Positions 25,766 to 39,848 of a stretch of 39,848 nucleotides of DNA are shown here, in pieces. The stretch is taken from assembly GCA_913057685.1 (NCBI GenBank), contig CAJXOA010000020.1, positions 1 through 39,848 on the forward strand, written 5' to 3'. The DNA comes from an uncultured Trueperaceae bacterium. GTDB taxonomy: Bacteria; Deinococcota; Deinococci; Deinococcales; Trueperaceae. The notes under the pieces are model-generated. The model was not told where the DNA came from and searched no databases. It worked only from the letters and a program-made list of their open reading frames with translations. A program made the translations under genes and the position numbers. Positions within the stretch are counted from its first letter, which is position 1. The number at the start of each line of letters is the position of its first letter.

Positions 25766-26688
25766 GCGCGGCTCCCTCGCGGGCGGACGGCGGTACGCCG
25801 TCCGCCGCCACCGTCACGGCGGTCCTCGTCGCGGTCGTCGCCGCCATCAGCCTCGGGGCGATCTTCGCGCGCCTCGCCGAGGCGCCCGGCGCGGTCGTGG
25901 CGCTCTGGCGCATGGCGTTCGCGTCGCTGTTGATCGTGCCCGCCGGCATCCGGGGGTTGCGCCGCGCCCCACCGACTGCCGCCAGCCTCCGCCCGGCCCT
26001 CCTCGCGGGGCTGCTGCTCGGCGTGCACTTCGCGACGTGGTTGACCTCCCTCGCCTACACGACGGTCGCCGCCAGCGTGACGCTGGTGACGACCGTCCCC
26101 ATCTGGGTGGCGCTCGCGCGCTGGTGGGGCGGGACGCCGCCGACGCGCGGCGTGCTGGTGGGCTTGGTCCTGGCGATCGGCGGGGGCGTCGCGATCGGGC
26201 TGGGCGACCTGCAGGGCGGCAGCGCGCCGCTTTTGGGCGACGCCCTGGCGTTGGTCGGCGCCTGGTCGGCGGCGGGGTACTTCCTGCTCGGGCGCCGCGC
26301 GCAACGCGCCGGCCTGTCGACGTCGGGCTACGCGACGATCGCCTACCTCGTCGCCGCCGTCGTCCTCGTTCCCCTCCCCGCGATGCTCGGTGCGGCGTAC
26401 GTCGACTGGCCGCTGGCGACGTGGGGGTGGATCCTGGCGATGGCGCTCGCCCCGCAGTTGGTGGGGCACGGCGGCCTGAACTGGGCCAACCGCCATTTGG
26501 ACCCGACCGTCGTGGCGACCGTGACGTTGCTGGAGCCGATCGGGGCCGGCGTCCTCGCGTGGCTCGTGTTCACCGAGATCCCCGGGACCGGGGTGCTGCT
26601 CGGGGCGCCGGTCCTGCTGGCCGGGGTCGCGCTGGTCGTGCGGTACCGGCGGCGGGAGGGGCCGGGCGCCGCCCACCCCGCCCCCTGA
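25762..26688 (+). CDS. EamA/DMT family transporter
   Basis: The 308-residue protein has about ten hydrophobic helices arranged as two EamA repeats, the fold of drug/metabolite exporters. The first repeat includes LWRMAFASLLIVPAGIRGL and the second ends with TLLEPIGAGVLAWLVFTEIPG, a typical EamA motif. The substrate is unknown; members export amino acids, nucleosides or drugs. It begins with GTG overlapping DUF423 and is the last gene of the psuG run. Its codons are G-ending, unlike the C-ending psuG-to-ATPase block. Confidence 0.92.
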   Translation: MSAAPSRADGGTPSAATVTAVLVAVVAAISLGAIFARLAEAPGAVVALWRMAFASLLIVPAGIRGLRRAPPTAASLRPALLAGLLLGVHFATWLTSLAYTTVAASVTLVTTVPIWVALARWWGGTPPTRGVLVGLVLAIGGGVAIGLGDLQGGSAPLLGDALALVGAWSAAGYFLLGRRAQRAGLSTSGYATIAYLVAAVVLVPLPAMLGAAYVDWPLATWGWILAMALAPQLVGHGGLNWANRHLDPTVVATVTLLEPIGAGVLAWLVFTEIPGTGVLLGAPVLLAGVALVVRYRRREGPGAAHPAP

Positions 26689-26742
26689 GCCGTCCTGGAC
26701 GCGGCACCGGCCGCGCGACCGACGGCGAAGGATGGGGGTTCG

Positions 26743-26751
26743 TGCTACACT
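26743..26751 (+). promoter_or_regulatory. Extended -10 promoter upstream of carD
   Basis: TGC-TACACT ends 7 bases before a GTG that opens a 52-codon frame leading into carD. The extended -10 form and the 7-base spacing match the leaderless promoters of the window. A second hexamer TACCCT at 26835-26840 could be a weaker alternative start. Confidence 0.6.
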
Positions 26752-26758
26752 ACGGGGC

Positions 26759-26917
26759 GTGACCGAGCAGCGGGTGCGCACGTCGCGATTCCGGGTCCGC
26801 GTGCGCCACGGTCCCTCGAGGCCCTCGCCCTGCCCTACCCTACGTCGGGACGACGCCCCCGTCGGGTGCGCCTGCACGGCGCACGTCGACCGCTCGCCCC
26901 CGCGCGACGAGGAGTGA
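26759..26917 (+). CDS. Possible leaderless leader ORF before carD (52 codons)
   Basis: A GTG at 26759 lies exactly 7 bases after the TACACT box and opens a 52-codon frame whose stop falls three bases before the carD GTG. The product is Arg- and Pro-rich with three cysteines and matches no family I recognise. Its codon use is not convincing as a normal protein. It may be a leader peptide coupling translation to carD, or chance in a GC-rich leader of about 160 bases. Placement is the only evidence. Confidence 0.3.
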   Translation: MTEQRVRTSRFRVRVRHGPSRPSPCPTLRRDDAPVGCACTAHVDRSPPRDEE

Positions 26918-26919
26918 AC

Positions 26920-27423
26920 GTGGACAAGGCCAGCAAATTCAAGAACGGCGACCAGGTGGTCCTCCCGCCGTACGGCGTCGGCATCGTCTCCGGAACGACG
27001 ACGAAGACCGTCGCCGGCACCGACTTCACGTACTACCAGGTCGACTTCCCGAACGGCACCTCCCGCGCCTACGTGCCGGTGCACGCCCCGCAGGAGGCCG
27101 GCCTCCGTGCGGCGTTGACGAACGACGAGGTCCAAAGCGTCCTCGAACGCCTCACGCACGGTCGCCTCACCCTCCCCAAGCAGTGGGCCGCCCGCCACCG
27201 CCGCGTCACCGACATCCTCACGTCGGGCGACCCCTACCAGATCGCGACGCTCGCCAGCGAACTCCGCCGCTGGGACCTCGAGCGCGGCCTGCCCGACCTC
27301 GACCGGCAGGCGTACCGGCGCGCCCTCCGCCTCCTCGCCGGCGAGATCAGTGCGGTGCTGGACGTCACGACCGAGGAGGCCCGCAGCATGATGGAGGTCG
27401 GCGAGGACGAAGTCCTCAACTGA
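26920..27423 (+). CDS. carD: CarD family transcription regulator (Thermus type)
   Basis: This 167-residue protein is the counterpart of Thermus CarD, which binds the RNA polymerase beta protrusion and wedges the upstream edge of the promoter bubble. The N-terminal RNA-polymerase-binding domain begins KNGDQVVLPPYGVGIVSG and includes YYQVDFPNGTSRAYVPV; the DNA-binding helical domain contains LPKQWAARHRR and RGLPDLDRQAYRRALRLLAGE. I place the start at GTG 26920, with GAGGAG five bases before it; GTG 26914 is possible and would overlap the upstream stop. It differs clearly from the CdnL-type protein at 1656. It lies next to, but divergent from, the rpoBC end of the ribosomal block. Confidence 0.95.
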   Translation: MDKASKFKNGDQVVLPPYGVGIVSGTTTKTVAGTDFTYYQVDFPNGTSRAYVPVHAPQEAGLRAALTNDEVQSVLERLTHGRLTLPKQWAARHRRVTDILTSGDPYQIATLASELRRWDLERGLPDLDRQAYRRALRLLAGEISAVLDVTTEEARSMMEVGEDEVLN

Positions 27424-27490
27424 CCCCGCGGGCGACGCCGCCCACCCCGCGCACGCACCGTCCGCCGCGCCCCCACTCGGGGCGCGGCGT

Positions 27491-27922
27491 TCACGTGCCC
27501 CGCTGCGCCGCCACCGCCGCGTCGAGCGACACCCCCACCACCCGCAGCGCGATCGCCCAGGCGGCGTAGTCGTCGATCGGTTCGCGGGGCGCCCGCAGGC
27601 CGGCCGGCCAGAACCGCGCGAGGCCGCGCGGCGGGACGCTCCGCCGCCACAACGCGCGCCCCTCGAGGCTGGTGCCGACCTCGTCGACGAGGTCCGGCGC
27701 CAGGCCGGCCGCACGAAGCGCCGCCACCACCTGCGCCGCCCCGGTGCCCGCCCCCACCACGACGTGGACGCCGCTCGGGAGGCGCGCCCGGACGACGTCC
27801 CCCGCGAGGTCGGCGACGTCGAGGACGGCGGCGTCGAGGCGCCGCCCGTCGGGGGCGACGAGGGCGTACCCGACGTTCCGGCCGGGATCGAAGGCGGCGA
27901 CCGTCCCGCGCGGTGCGTTCAC
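27491..27922 (-). CDS. RNase H-fold protein, YqgF/RuvC-like
   Basis: The 143-residue protein begins with a first beta-strand and catalytic aspartate in AAFDPGRNVGYALV, and ends with an acidic helix IDDYAAWAIAL, both features of the YqgF/RuvC RNase H-like superfamily of nucleases. The central part is not close to canonical YqgF, so processing of pre-16S rRNA or Holliday junction cleavage cannot be claimed. The start is GTG at 27922, with TACGCT ending six bases upstream and no ribosome-binding site. It lies downstream of rpoC on the same strand but has its own promoter and a hairpin in front. Confidence 0.75.
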   Translation of the reverse strand: MNAPRGTVAAFDPGRNVGYALVAPDGRRLDAAVLDVADLAGDVVRARLPSGVHVVVGAGTGAAQVVAALRAAGLAPDLVDEVGTSLEGRALWRRSVPPRGLARFWPAGLRAPREPIDDYAAWAIALRVVGVSLDAAVAAQRGT

Positions 27923-27928
27923 GCGAGG

Positions 27929-27934
27929 AGCGTA
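27929..27934 (-). promoter_or_regulatory. -10 box for the leaderless RNase H-fold gene
   Basis: The minus strand reads TACGCT, six bases, then GTG. There is no Shine-Dalgarno sequence. Confidence 0.6.
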
Positions 27935-27960
27935 CCGCGGGCCCGCCCTCCCCGACGCGA

Positions 27961-27987
27961 CCGGCCCGCGGCGGAGCCGCGGGCCGG
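27961..27987. terminator. 12-bp hairpin after rpoC
   Basis: CCGGCCCGCGGC, loop GGA and the exact complement lie 23 bases beyond the rpoC stop, before the RNase H-fold gene promoter. It is the likely end of the ribosomal-rpoBC transcript, although there is no T-run. Confidence 0.65.
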
Positions 27988-28010
27988 GAACGAACGGACG
28001 GGGAGGGGCG

Positions 28011-36013
<8,003 letters not shown>

Positions 36014-36230
36014 CATCACCCCTTCGTCGCATGCGCGGAGTCCGCACCTCGGGGGGTGCGGGCCGCTGGGTCGTCGTGGAGACGCAGGTCCCGGCGCACG
36101 GGGCCGGGGGTCGTGGTGCGGGGGGTCGTGCCCGCCCGGAGTGCGTCGCTCCGGTCGGGGGTCGCCGTCAGGTTCCGCGCGCTTCGCAAAGCCACCTCCG
36201 CAGGGTCGGGTGCGTACGGCTCAAAGAAAT

Positions 36231-36236
36231 AGGGTA
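36231..36236 (-). promoter_or_regulatory. Candidate -10 box upstream of rpoB
   Basis: TACCCT on the minus strand lies inside the A+T-rich island. A -35 is not seen. A start here would give an rpoB leader of roughly 210 bases. Confidence 0.35.
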
Positions 36237-36310
36237 CGGCCAAATAGAACGACGGGACGTCGCGTGGCGTGGGGCGCCGGGGGCGTGGGGTCGGTTCGGG
36301 GGGCGGGTCG

Positions 36311-36334
36311 GCCCGGCCGGGAGTCCGGCCGGGC
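36311..36334 (-). terminator. 10-bp hairpin after rplL (terminator or attenuator)
   Basis: GCCCGGCCGG, loop GAGT and CCGGCCGGGC form a perfect 10-bp stem 34 bases after the rplL stop. In many bacteria partial termination here sets the ratio of ribosomal proteins to RNA polymerase. No T-run follows. Confidence 0.65.
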
Positions 36335-36368
36335 GTCGCCGCATGCATCCGGTGCGAACCGCGGGACC

Positions 36369-36761
36369 CTACTGGACCGTGACGGTCGCGCCCGCGGCTT
36401 CGAGCTTCTCCTTGATCTCGTCGGCTTCGTCCTTCGCGACGCCTTCCTTGACGACGCCGCCGCCTTCGACGAGCTCCTTGGCCTCCTTGAGGCCGAGGTT
36501 CGTGATGCCGCGAACCTCCTTGATGACCTGCAGCTTCTTGTCGCCGGCATCGCCGATGCTGACGGTGAACTCGTCCTGCTCCGCCGCGGCGCCGCCGCCT
36601 TCGGCGGGGGCGGCCGCGCCGGCGGCCATCATCGCGCCGGCCGGCATGGCGGCCGCCGCCTCGACGCCCCAGGTTTCCTTCAGGGCATCGACGAGTTCGG
36701 TGAGTTCCAGGACGGTGAGCGCCCCGAGTTCTTCGACGAGTTTGTCCTTATCGAACGCCAT
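36369..36761 (-). CDS. rplL: Ribosomal protein bL12 (L7/L12)
   Basis: The 130-residue stalk protein has the N-terminal dimerisation domain ([22 protein letters not shown]), an Ala/Gly-rich hinge and the C-terminal domain with [25 protein letters not shown], the surface that binds translation factors. It is slightly longer than usual because of the hinge and a Gly-Gly-Gly stretch after ELVE. It follows rplJ by one base. Confidence 0.98.
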   Translation of the reverse strand: MAFDKDKLVEELGALTVLELTELVDALKETWGVEAAAAMPAGAMMAAGAAAPAEGGGAAAEQDEFTVSIGDAGDKKLQVIKEVRGITNLGLKEAKELVEGGGVVKEGVAKDEADEIKEKLEAAGATVTVQ

Positions 36762-36762
36762 G

Positions 36763-37293
36763 TCAGTTTCCCTCCTCGAGTGTCTGCTTGTAGTTGGTCA
36801 TGACGGACACCAGGTCGCGCGGCGGGCCGGAGAGGACCCCCACGAGCTGCTGCATGGGGGCCTGAAGCACCCCGACCAGCTCGGAGAGGATCTCGTCGCG
36901 GGACGGAAGCTTCGCGATCTTCGCGAAGGCCTCCGGTCCGACCTGCCCCCCTTGGAGCAGGCCGCCCTTGGCGACGGGTAGATCGGCATCGTGCTCTTCG
37001 GCGAAGTCGCTGAGCGCCTTGACGGGCGCGACGGGATCGTCGCCGACGAGGACCAGTGCGGTCGGTCCCGTCAGCGTCTCGTCGAACCCCTCGACGCCCT
37101 GCTCCTGCAGGACGACGCGGATCAGCGTGTTCTTCGCGACGAGCAGGCGACCTCCGGCGTTGCGCACCGAGGCGCGCAACGTCCCGAGTTCTCCCGCCGA
37201 GAGCCCCTGGTAGTCCACGACGAAGAAGGTCGACGCATCCGCGAGGGACTCGCGGAGCTCGGCGACCATCGCTTCGTTCTTCGGATTCGCCAT
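36763..37293 (-). CDS. rplJ: Ribosomal protein uL10
   Basis: The 176-residue protein forms the base of the ribosomal stalk, binding 23S rRNA through the N-terminal domain ([48 protein letters not shown]) and bL12 dimers through the long C-terminal helix. The L10-L12 complex represses its own mRNA at the leader just upstream. The ATG has GGGAGA ahead of it. It is followed closely by rplL. Confidence 0.98.
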   Translation of the reverse strand: MANPKNEAMVAELRESLADASTFFVVDYQGLSAGELGTLRASVRNAGGRLLVAKNTLIRVVLQEQGVEGFDETLTGPTALVLVGDDPVAPVKALSDFAEEHDADLPVAKGGLLQGGQVGPEAFAKIAKLPSRDEILSELVGVLQAPMQQLVGVLSGPPRDLVSVMTNYKQTLEEGN

Positions 37294-37339
37294 GGTGGTC
37301 TCCCGATTCGTGTTCGTTCGTTCCCCGGGGGAACGTGCC

Positions 37340-37437
37340 GCGAGGCGTAGCGAGGACGGCGGATGCCGTACCGTTGCGCCTCGGCAGGATCTTTAAGCCT
37401 GGCCGGCCCCTGCTGTCTCCAACGCCATCAGGTGGTT
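37340..37437 (-). promoter_or_regulatory. Ribosomal protein L10 leader (autogenous control element)
   Basis: In the minus strand the leader contains GGAGACAGCAGGGGCC, then GGCTTAAAGAT and CCTGCCGAGG. This matches the conserved L10 leader, where GACAGCAGG pairs with CCTGCCGAGG around an UUAA-containing internal region that binds the L10-L12 complex. A further stem (CGAGGCG with CGCCTCG) follows towards rplJ. The element lies between rplA and rplJ and should lower rplJL expression when L10-L12 is in excess. Boundaries are approximate. Confidence 0.85.
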
Positions 37438-37453
37438 CGGGACGCGCCCGAGA

Positions 37454-37469
37454 GGGACGCGTACGTCCC
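37454..37469. repeat. Short inverted repeat after rplA
   Basis: GGGACG, CGTA and CGTCCC form a 6-bp stem 22 bases beyond the rplA stop, just ahead of the L10 leader. It may be a weak attenuator or part of the leader fold. Confidence 0.35.
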
Positions 37470-37490
37470 CGCTACGCACCGGGATGCCGA

Positions 37491-38174
37491 TCAGACCGCC
37501 ACCGGGACGCTCGGGCCCATGGTGGAGGTGAGATGGACGGTCTTGACGAAGATCCCCTTCGCCGCCTCGGGGCGCGCCGCTTCGAGCGCCTCCTGCAGGG
37601 CGGCGAGGTTCTCCGCGAGGTGGGTGGCGTCGAACGACGCCTTGCCGATGGGGGCGTGGACGACCCCGGTCTTGTCGGCCCGGAACTCGATCCGTCCCGC
37701 CTTGAGGGCGGAGACGATGCCGGCGACGTCGGGGCCGACGGTGCCGGCCTTCGGGTTGGGGAGGAGGCCTTTGGGGCCCAGCACGCGGCCCAACTTCGAG
37801 CCGATGGCGGCCATCATGTCGGGCGTCGCGACGACGGCGTCGAACTCCATCCAGCCGCCGGCGATGCGGTCGACCATCTCGTCGGCGCCCGCGGCGTCCG
37901 CGCCGGCCTCGAGGGCGGCGTCGACCTTGTCGGCGCCGGTGATGGCGACGACGCGGACGGTCTTGCCGGTCCCGTGGGGCAGGGCGACGGTGCCGCGCAC
38001 CGTCTGGTCGCTCTTGCGGGGGTCGACGCCGAGCCGCACGTGCGCCTCGATCGTCTCGTCGAACTTCGCGGTCGCGAGGTCCTTGACGAGGGCGGCGGCG
38101 TCCGCCGCGGCGTAGCTGGCGTCGCGGTCGACCTTGCCGACGAGGTCGCGGTAGCGCTTTCCGTGCTTAGCCAC
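37491..38174 (-). CDS. rplA: Ribosomal protein uL1
   Basis: The 227-residue protein is nearly co-linear with Thermus L1: [14 protein letters not shown] at the start, [42 protein letters not shown] in the middle and LTSTMGPSV at the end. It forms the L1 stalk that guides deacylated tRNA out of the E site and can repress its own operon. The GTG at 38174 overlaps rplK by 8 bases and begins the family N-terminus; longer in-frame starts lie within rplK. Confidence 0.98.
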   Translation of the reverse strand: MAKHGKRYRDLVGKVDRDASYAAADAAALVKDLATAKFDETIEAHVRLGVDPRKSDQTVRGTVALPHGTGKTVRVVAITGADKVDAALEAGADAAGADEMVDRIAGGWMEFDAVVATPDMMAAIGSKLGRVLGPKGLLPNPKAGTVGPDVAGIVSALKAGRIEFRADKTGVVHAPIGKASFDATHLAENLAALQEALEAARPEAAKGIFVKTVHLTSTMGPSVPVAV

Positions 38175-38607
38175 GATCCGGCGCCCCCTCCACCTCGACG
38201 CCCATGGAGCGGGCGCTGCCGGCAACGATCCAGGCGGCCGCCCGTTCGTCCCCGGCGTTGAGGTCCTCCATCTTCGTGCGGCCGATCTCGAGGCACTGGT
38301 CCCACGTGATCGAGCCGACCTTGTTCGTGTGCGGTTCGCCCGAGCCCTTCTCGATGCCCGCCGCCTGCTTGATGAGGAAGCTGGCGGGCGGCGTGCGCAT
38401 CACGAAGGTGAACGACCGATCGGCGTAGATGGTGATCTCCACCGGCACGACGGCGCCCGCCTGGTCGGCGGTCGCGGCGTTGTACGCCTTGACGAACTCC
38501 ATGATGTTGGCGCCGTACTGCCCCAACGCGGGCCCGACCGGCGGGGCGGGGGTCGCCCCTCCGGCGGGCAGTTGGAGCTTGACGATGCCTTCGACCTTCT
38601 TGGACAT
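38167..38607 (-). CDS. rplK: Ribosomal protein uL11
   Basis: The 146-residue protein binds the GTPase centre of 23S rRNA. It has the proline-rich N-terminal domain ([25 protein letters not shown]), the [13 protein letters not shown] linker and the RNA-binding C-terminal domain ending [10 protein letters not shown] plus a five-residue tail. The ATG at 38607 is set by AGGAGG upstream. It follows nusG by 66 bases and overlaps rplA. Confidence 0.98.
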   Translation of the reverse strand: MSKKVEGIVKLQLPAGGATPAPPVGPALGQYGANIMEFVKAYNAATADQAGAVVPVEITIYADRSFTFVMRTPPASFLIKQAAGIEKGSGEPHTNKVGSITWDQCLEIGRTKMEDLNAGDERAAAWIVAGSARSMGVEVEGAPDRG

Positions 38608-38673
38608 GCGGCCTCCTGTACGCTCCCCCACCGCGGGCGGGCGGCGGGGTCCGGACGCGTGGACGCGCGGGCG

Positions 38674-39231
38674 TCAGCCCTTGACGACCTGCGCGAAGTC
38701 GAGTTCGACGGGGGTTTCCCGTCCGAAGATGGATACGAGCACCTTCAGGGTGCCTCGCTCGGGGTTGACCTCCGAGACGATGCCGGTGAAGTCGGCGAAC
38801 GGGCCGGAGGTGACCTGGACCGTGTCGCCGGCGTGGTAGGTGACTTGGATCTTGGGGGTCGCGCGGGCGCCGGTGATGCCGAGGCTCCCGAGCATGCTCT
38901 GCTCCTCCTCGGGCGTCAGCGGCACGGCGCGACTGGCGGTCCCGACGAAGCCGGTGACGCCGGGGGTGTAGCGCACGACCTCCCACGCCTCGTTCGGTTC
39001 GTCGGGGTTGTCGCCGAGGTCCATCTGCACGAAGATGTACCCGGGGAAGCTCTTGCGCTTCACGACCTCCTGCTTGCCGCCCGCGGCATGCTCGACCGTC
39101 TCCTCGCTCGGCACGACGACCTGGTAGATGCGGTCCTGAATGCCGAGCGTCTGCGCCCGGCTCATGATGTTCGCCTTGACCTTGTCCTCGTGGCCGACGT
39201 AGGTGTGGACGGCGTACCATTCGATGCTCAT
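38674..39231 (-). CDS. nusG: Transcription termination/antitermination protein NusG
   Basis: The 185-residue protein has the NGN domain ([41 protein letters not shown]) that binds the RNA polymerase clamp and a KOW domain ([26 protein letters not shown]) that contacts Rho or ribosomal S10. The length is as in Thermus. The ATG at 39231 follows GGGAGGACC; in-frame sequence upstream lies within secE and rpmG. It lies 41 bases after secE. Confidence 0.98.
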   Translation of the reverse strand: MSIEWYAVHTYVGHEDKVKANIMSRAQTLGIQDRIYQVVVPSEETVEHAAGGKQEVVKRKSFPGYIFVQMDLGDNPDEPNEAWEVVRYTPGVTGFVGTASRAVPLTPEEEQSMLGSLGITGARATPKIQVTYHAGDTVQVTSGPFADFTGIVSEVNPERGTLKVLVSIFGRETPVELDFAQVVKG

Positions 39232-39272
39232 GGGCAGGGTCCTCCCAGGGTCGCCGCGGGCGACCCGCGGGG

Positions 39273-39452
39273 TCAGGTGATCAGGCCGATCAGGTTGCCG
39301 AGCGTCGTGTCGGCGACGAGCAGGAACGCCACCGTGATCAACACGAACAGCAGCGTCGCTTGGGTCGCTTGGACCACCTCGCTGCGGGTCGGCCACGTCA
39401 CGCGCCCGAGTTCCGCCCGCGAGTTGCGCAGGTACTGCAGCAGGCCCTTCAC
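39273..39452 (-). CDS. secE: Preprotein translocase subunit SecE
   Basis: A 59-residue protein with one transmembrane helix. It begins [23 protein letters not shown], where the RVTWP motif of the amphipathic helix is the SecE hallmark, followed by a single hydrophobic helix at about 33-50. SecE clamps SecY in the inner-membrane translocon. The GTG start follows directly after the rpmG stop (TAA then GTG, no gap), so its translation is probably coupled to rpmG. The secE-nusG order is conserved across bacteria. Confidence 0.95.
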   Translation of the reverse strand: MKGLLQYLRNSRAELGRVTWPTRSEVVQATQATLLFVLITVAFLLVADTTLGNLIGLIT

Positions 39453-39617
39453 TTAGACCTTCACCTCTTTGTGGACGGTGTGCTTGCGCTCCCAGGGGCA
39501 GTACTTGCGCAGCTCGATCTTGTCCGTCGTGTTGCGCCGGTTCTTGTGCGTCGCGTAGTTCCGGCGCTTGCACTCGGTGCACTCGAGCAGCAGTTTGATG
39601 CGAACGTCGCTGGCCAT
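39453..39617 (-). CDS. rpmG: Ribosomal protein bL33
   Basis: The 54-residue protein matches Thermus L33 ([20 protein letters not shown] at the start, [25 protein letters not shown] at the end). The first zinc pair, C13 and C16, and C40 are present, but the position of the fourth cysteine holds Glu43 (YCPWER). It may bind zinc weakly or use another ligand. The ATG follows GAGGAG at good spacing. It is the first gene of the rpmG-secE-nusG-rplKA transcript. Confidence 0.96.
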   Translation of the reverse strand: MASDVRIKLLLECTECKRRNYATHKNRRNTTDKIELRKYCPWERKHTVHKEVKV

Positions 39618-39680
39618 GGTTCGTCTCCTCGGCGTCCTCGGGGGACGCGGTCCACCTACCGCCGGGGCGGCAAGAGGGTG

Positions 39681-39686
39681 AGTGTA
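39681..39686 (-). promoter_or_regulatory. Candidate -10 box of the rpmG-secE-nusG-rplKA operon
   Basis: The minus strand reads TACACT about 63 bases before the rpmG ATG. The -35 region offers only a weak TTCCCC. The leader carries a normal ribosome-binding site. Confidence 0.5.
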
Positions 39687-39722
39687 CCCGATGCGCGCCC
39701 CAGGGGGAAGCGCACGGCACGG

Positions 39723-39758
39723 CGGTCGGCCGGACCCGATGCCGGGCCCGGCCGACCG
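39723..39758 (-). terminator. Terminator hairpin after tuf
   Basis: CGGTCGGCCGG (39723-39733) pairs with CCGGCCGACCG (39748-39758), and an inner CCC/GGG extends the stem after one mismatch. It lies 13 bases beyond the tuf stop and separates tuf from rpmG. Confidence 0.7.
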
Positions 39759-39771
39759 CGCGCGGGGGGGC

Positions 39772-39848
39772 TTACTCCTCGATGCCCGTCACGACACCCG
39801 CACCCACCGTACGACCCCCCTCACGAATCGCAAACCGCAACCCCTCCT
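39772..39848 (-). CDS. tuf: Elongation factor Tu, C-terminal end (5' part outside window)
   Basis: The last 25 codons read [23 protein letters not shown], the conserved end of domain 3 of EF-Tu, which delivers aminoacyl-tRNA to the ribosome. Only the C-terminus lies in the window. A tuf gene just upstream of rpmG-secE-nusG is a common bacterial order. Confidence 0.95.
   Translation of the reverse strand, partial: EGLRFAIREGGRTVGAGVVTGIEE

Larger units (their letters stand above)
36014..36368 (-). other. rplL-rpoB intergenic region with hairpin and AT-rich island
   Basis: This is the only gap over 300 bases. Going in the direction of transcription it holds the perfect hairpin at 36334-36311, then an A+T-rich island at about 36247-36216 with TTCTATTTGG and TACCCTATTTC, then about 200 bases of GC-rich leader with short inverted repeats (CCGGAG/CTCCGG at 36136-36154, GCACC/GGTGC near 36044-36059). 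The island could be a promoter, with TACCCT (36236-36231) as -10, but no -35 fits. A 110-codon frame runs through and ends at the rpoB start; its composition does not look like a protein. The gap probably adjusts RNA polymerase expression relative to the ribosomal proteins. Confidence 0.55.

Noticed and set aside
36016-36348. A 110-codon frame on the minus strand ending at the rpoB start
   Set aside because: The stop touches the rpoB start as at coupled genes, but no promoter or ribosome-binding site fits its start and the Arg/Pro/Thr-rich sequence looks like translated leader RNA.

Overview
The window is about 40 kb of GC-rich (roughly 70 percent) bacterial chromosome, packed almost wall to wall with housekeeping genes. 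Everything points to the phylum Deinococcota (Deinococcus-Thermus). RpoC is 1542 residues, with the long Thermus-type insert after the N-terminal zinc site. RpoB, L1 and one of two CarD proteins read as close relatives of the Thermus thermophilus proteins. There is an outer-membrane BamA with many POTRA repeats. A large share of genes have a TANNNT -10 box only 6 to 9 bases before the start codon, i.e. leaderless or nearly leaderless mRNAs as known from Deinococcus. L33 keeps part of the zinc ribbon seen in Thermus and lost in Deinococcus, which suggests a Truepera-like or other deep lineage; that family-level placement is inference. I see no rRNA or tRNA gene, mobile element, CRISPR array or phage gene.

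Layout. 1-4.9 kb: end of an ABC exporter, osmC, a CdnL-type CarD protein with rsmA, and a PfkB sugar kinase with a metallo-hydrolase. 4.9-8.5 kb: hom-thrC (threonine synthesis, leftward) and ychF. 8.5-11.2 kb: bamA (leftward). 11.4-13.4 kb: purine phosphorylase, YggS and DivIVA, rightward and overlapping. 13.4-15.1 kb: sufS-sufU (iron-sulfur assembly, leftward). 15.2-18.8 kb: recF, a DciA-like protein carrying a zinc ribbon, and gpmI. 18.9-21.3 kb: groES-groEL under a consensus promoter and a CIRCE operator, preceded by a FUN14 protein. 21.4-26.7 kb: a tightly coupled six-gene rightward run of psuG, a RodZ-like protein with a PEGA domain, a MacB/FtsX-like permease, its ATPase, DUF423 and an EamA transporter. 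26.7-27.4 kb: the Thermus-type carD behind a possible leaderless leader ORF. 27.5-39.8 kb: the transcription/translation block read leftward: tuf end, rpmG, secE, nusG, rplK, rplA, L10 leader, rplJ, rplL, rpoB, rpoC, then a small RNase H-fold gene.

How the genes work together. The last 12 kb is the conserved secE-nusG-ribosomal protein-rpoBC cluster, with autogenous control expected at the L10 leader. Two different CarD-type RNA-polymerase-binding proteins lie within 25 kb of it. Translational coupling is very common: many neighbours share an ATGA, GTGA or TTGA overlap. Convergent gene ends are separated by perfect GC-rich hairpins that lack a U-tract.

The window is mostly conventional. The points most worth following are the leaderless promoter architecture, the active-site residues of the purine phosphorylase (which suggest adenosine-type specificity), the DciA-zinc ribbon fusion, the RodZ-PEGA protein coupled to an ABC exporter, the leaderless leader ORF before carD, and the L33 missing its fourth zinc ligand.
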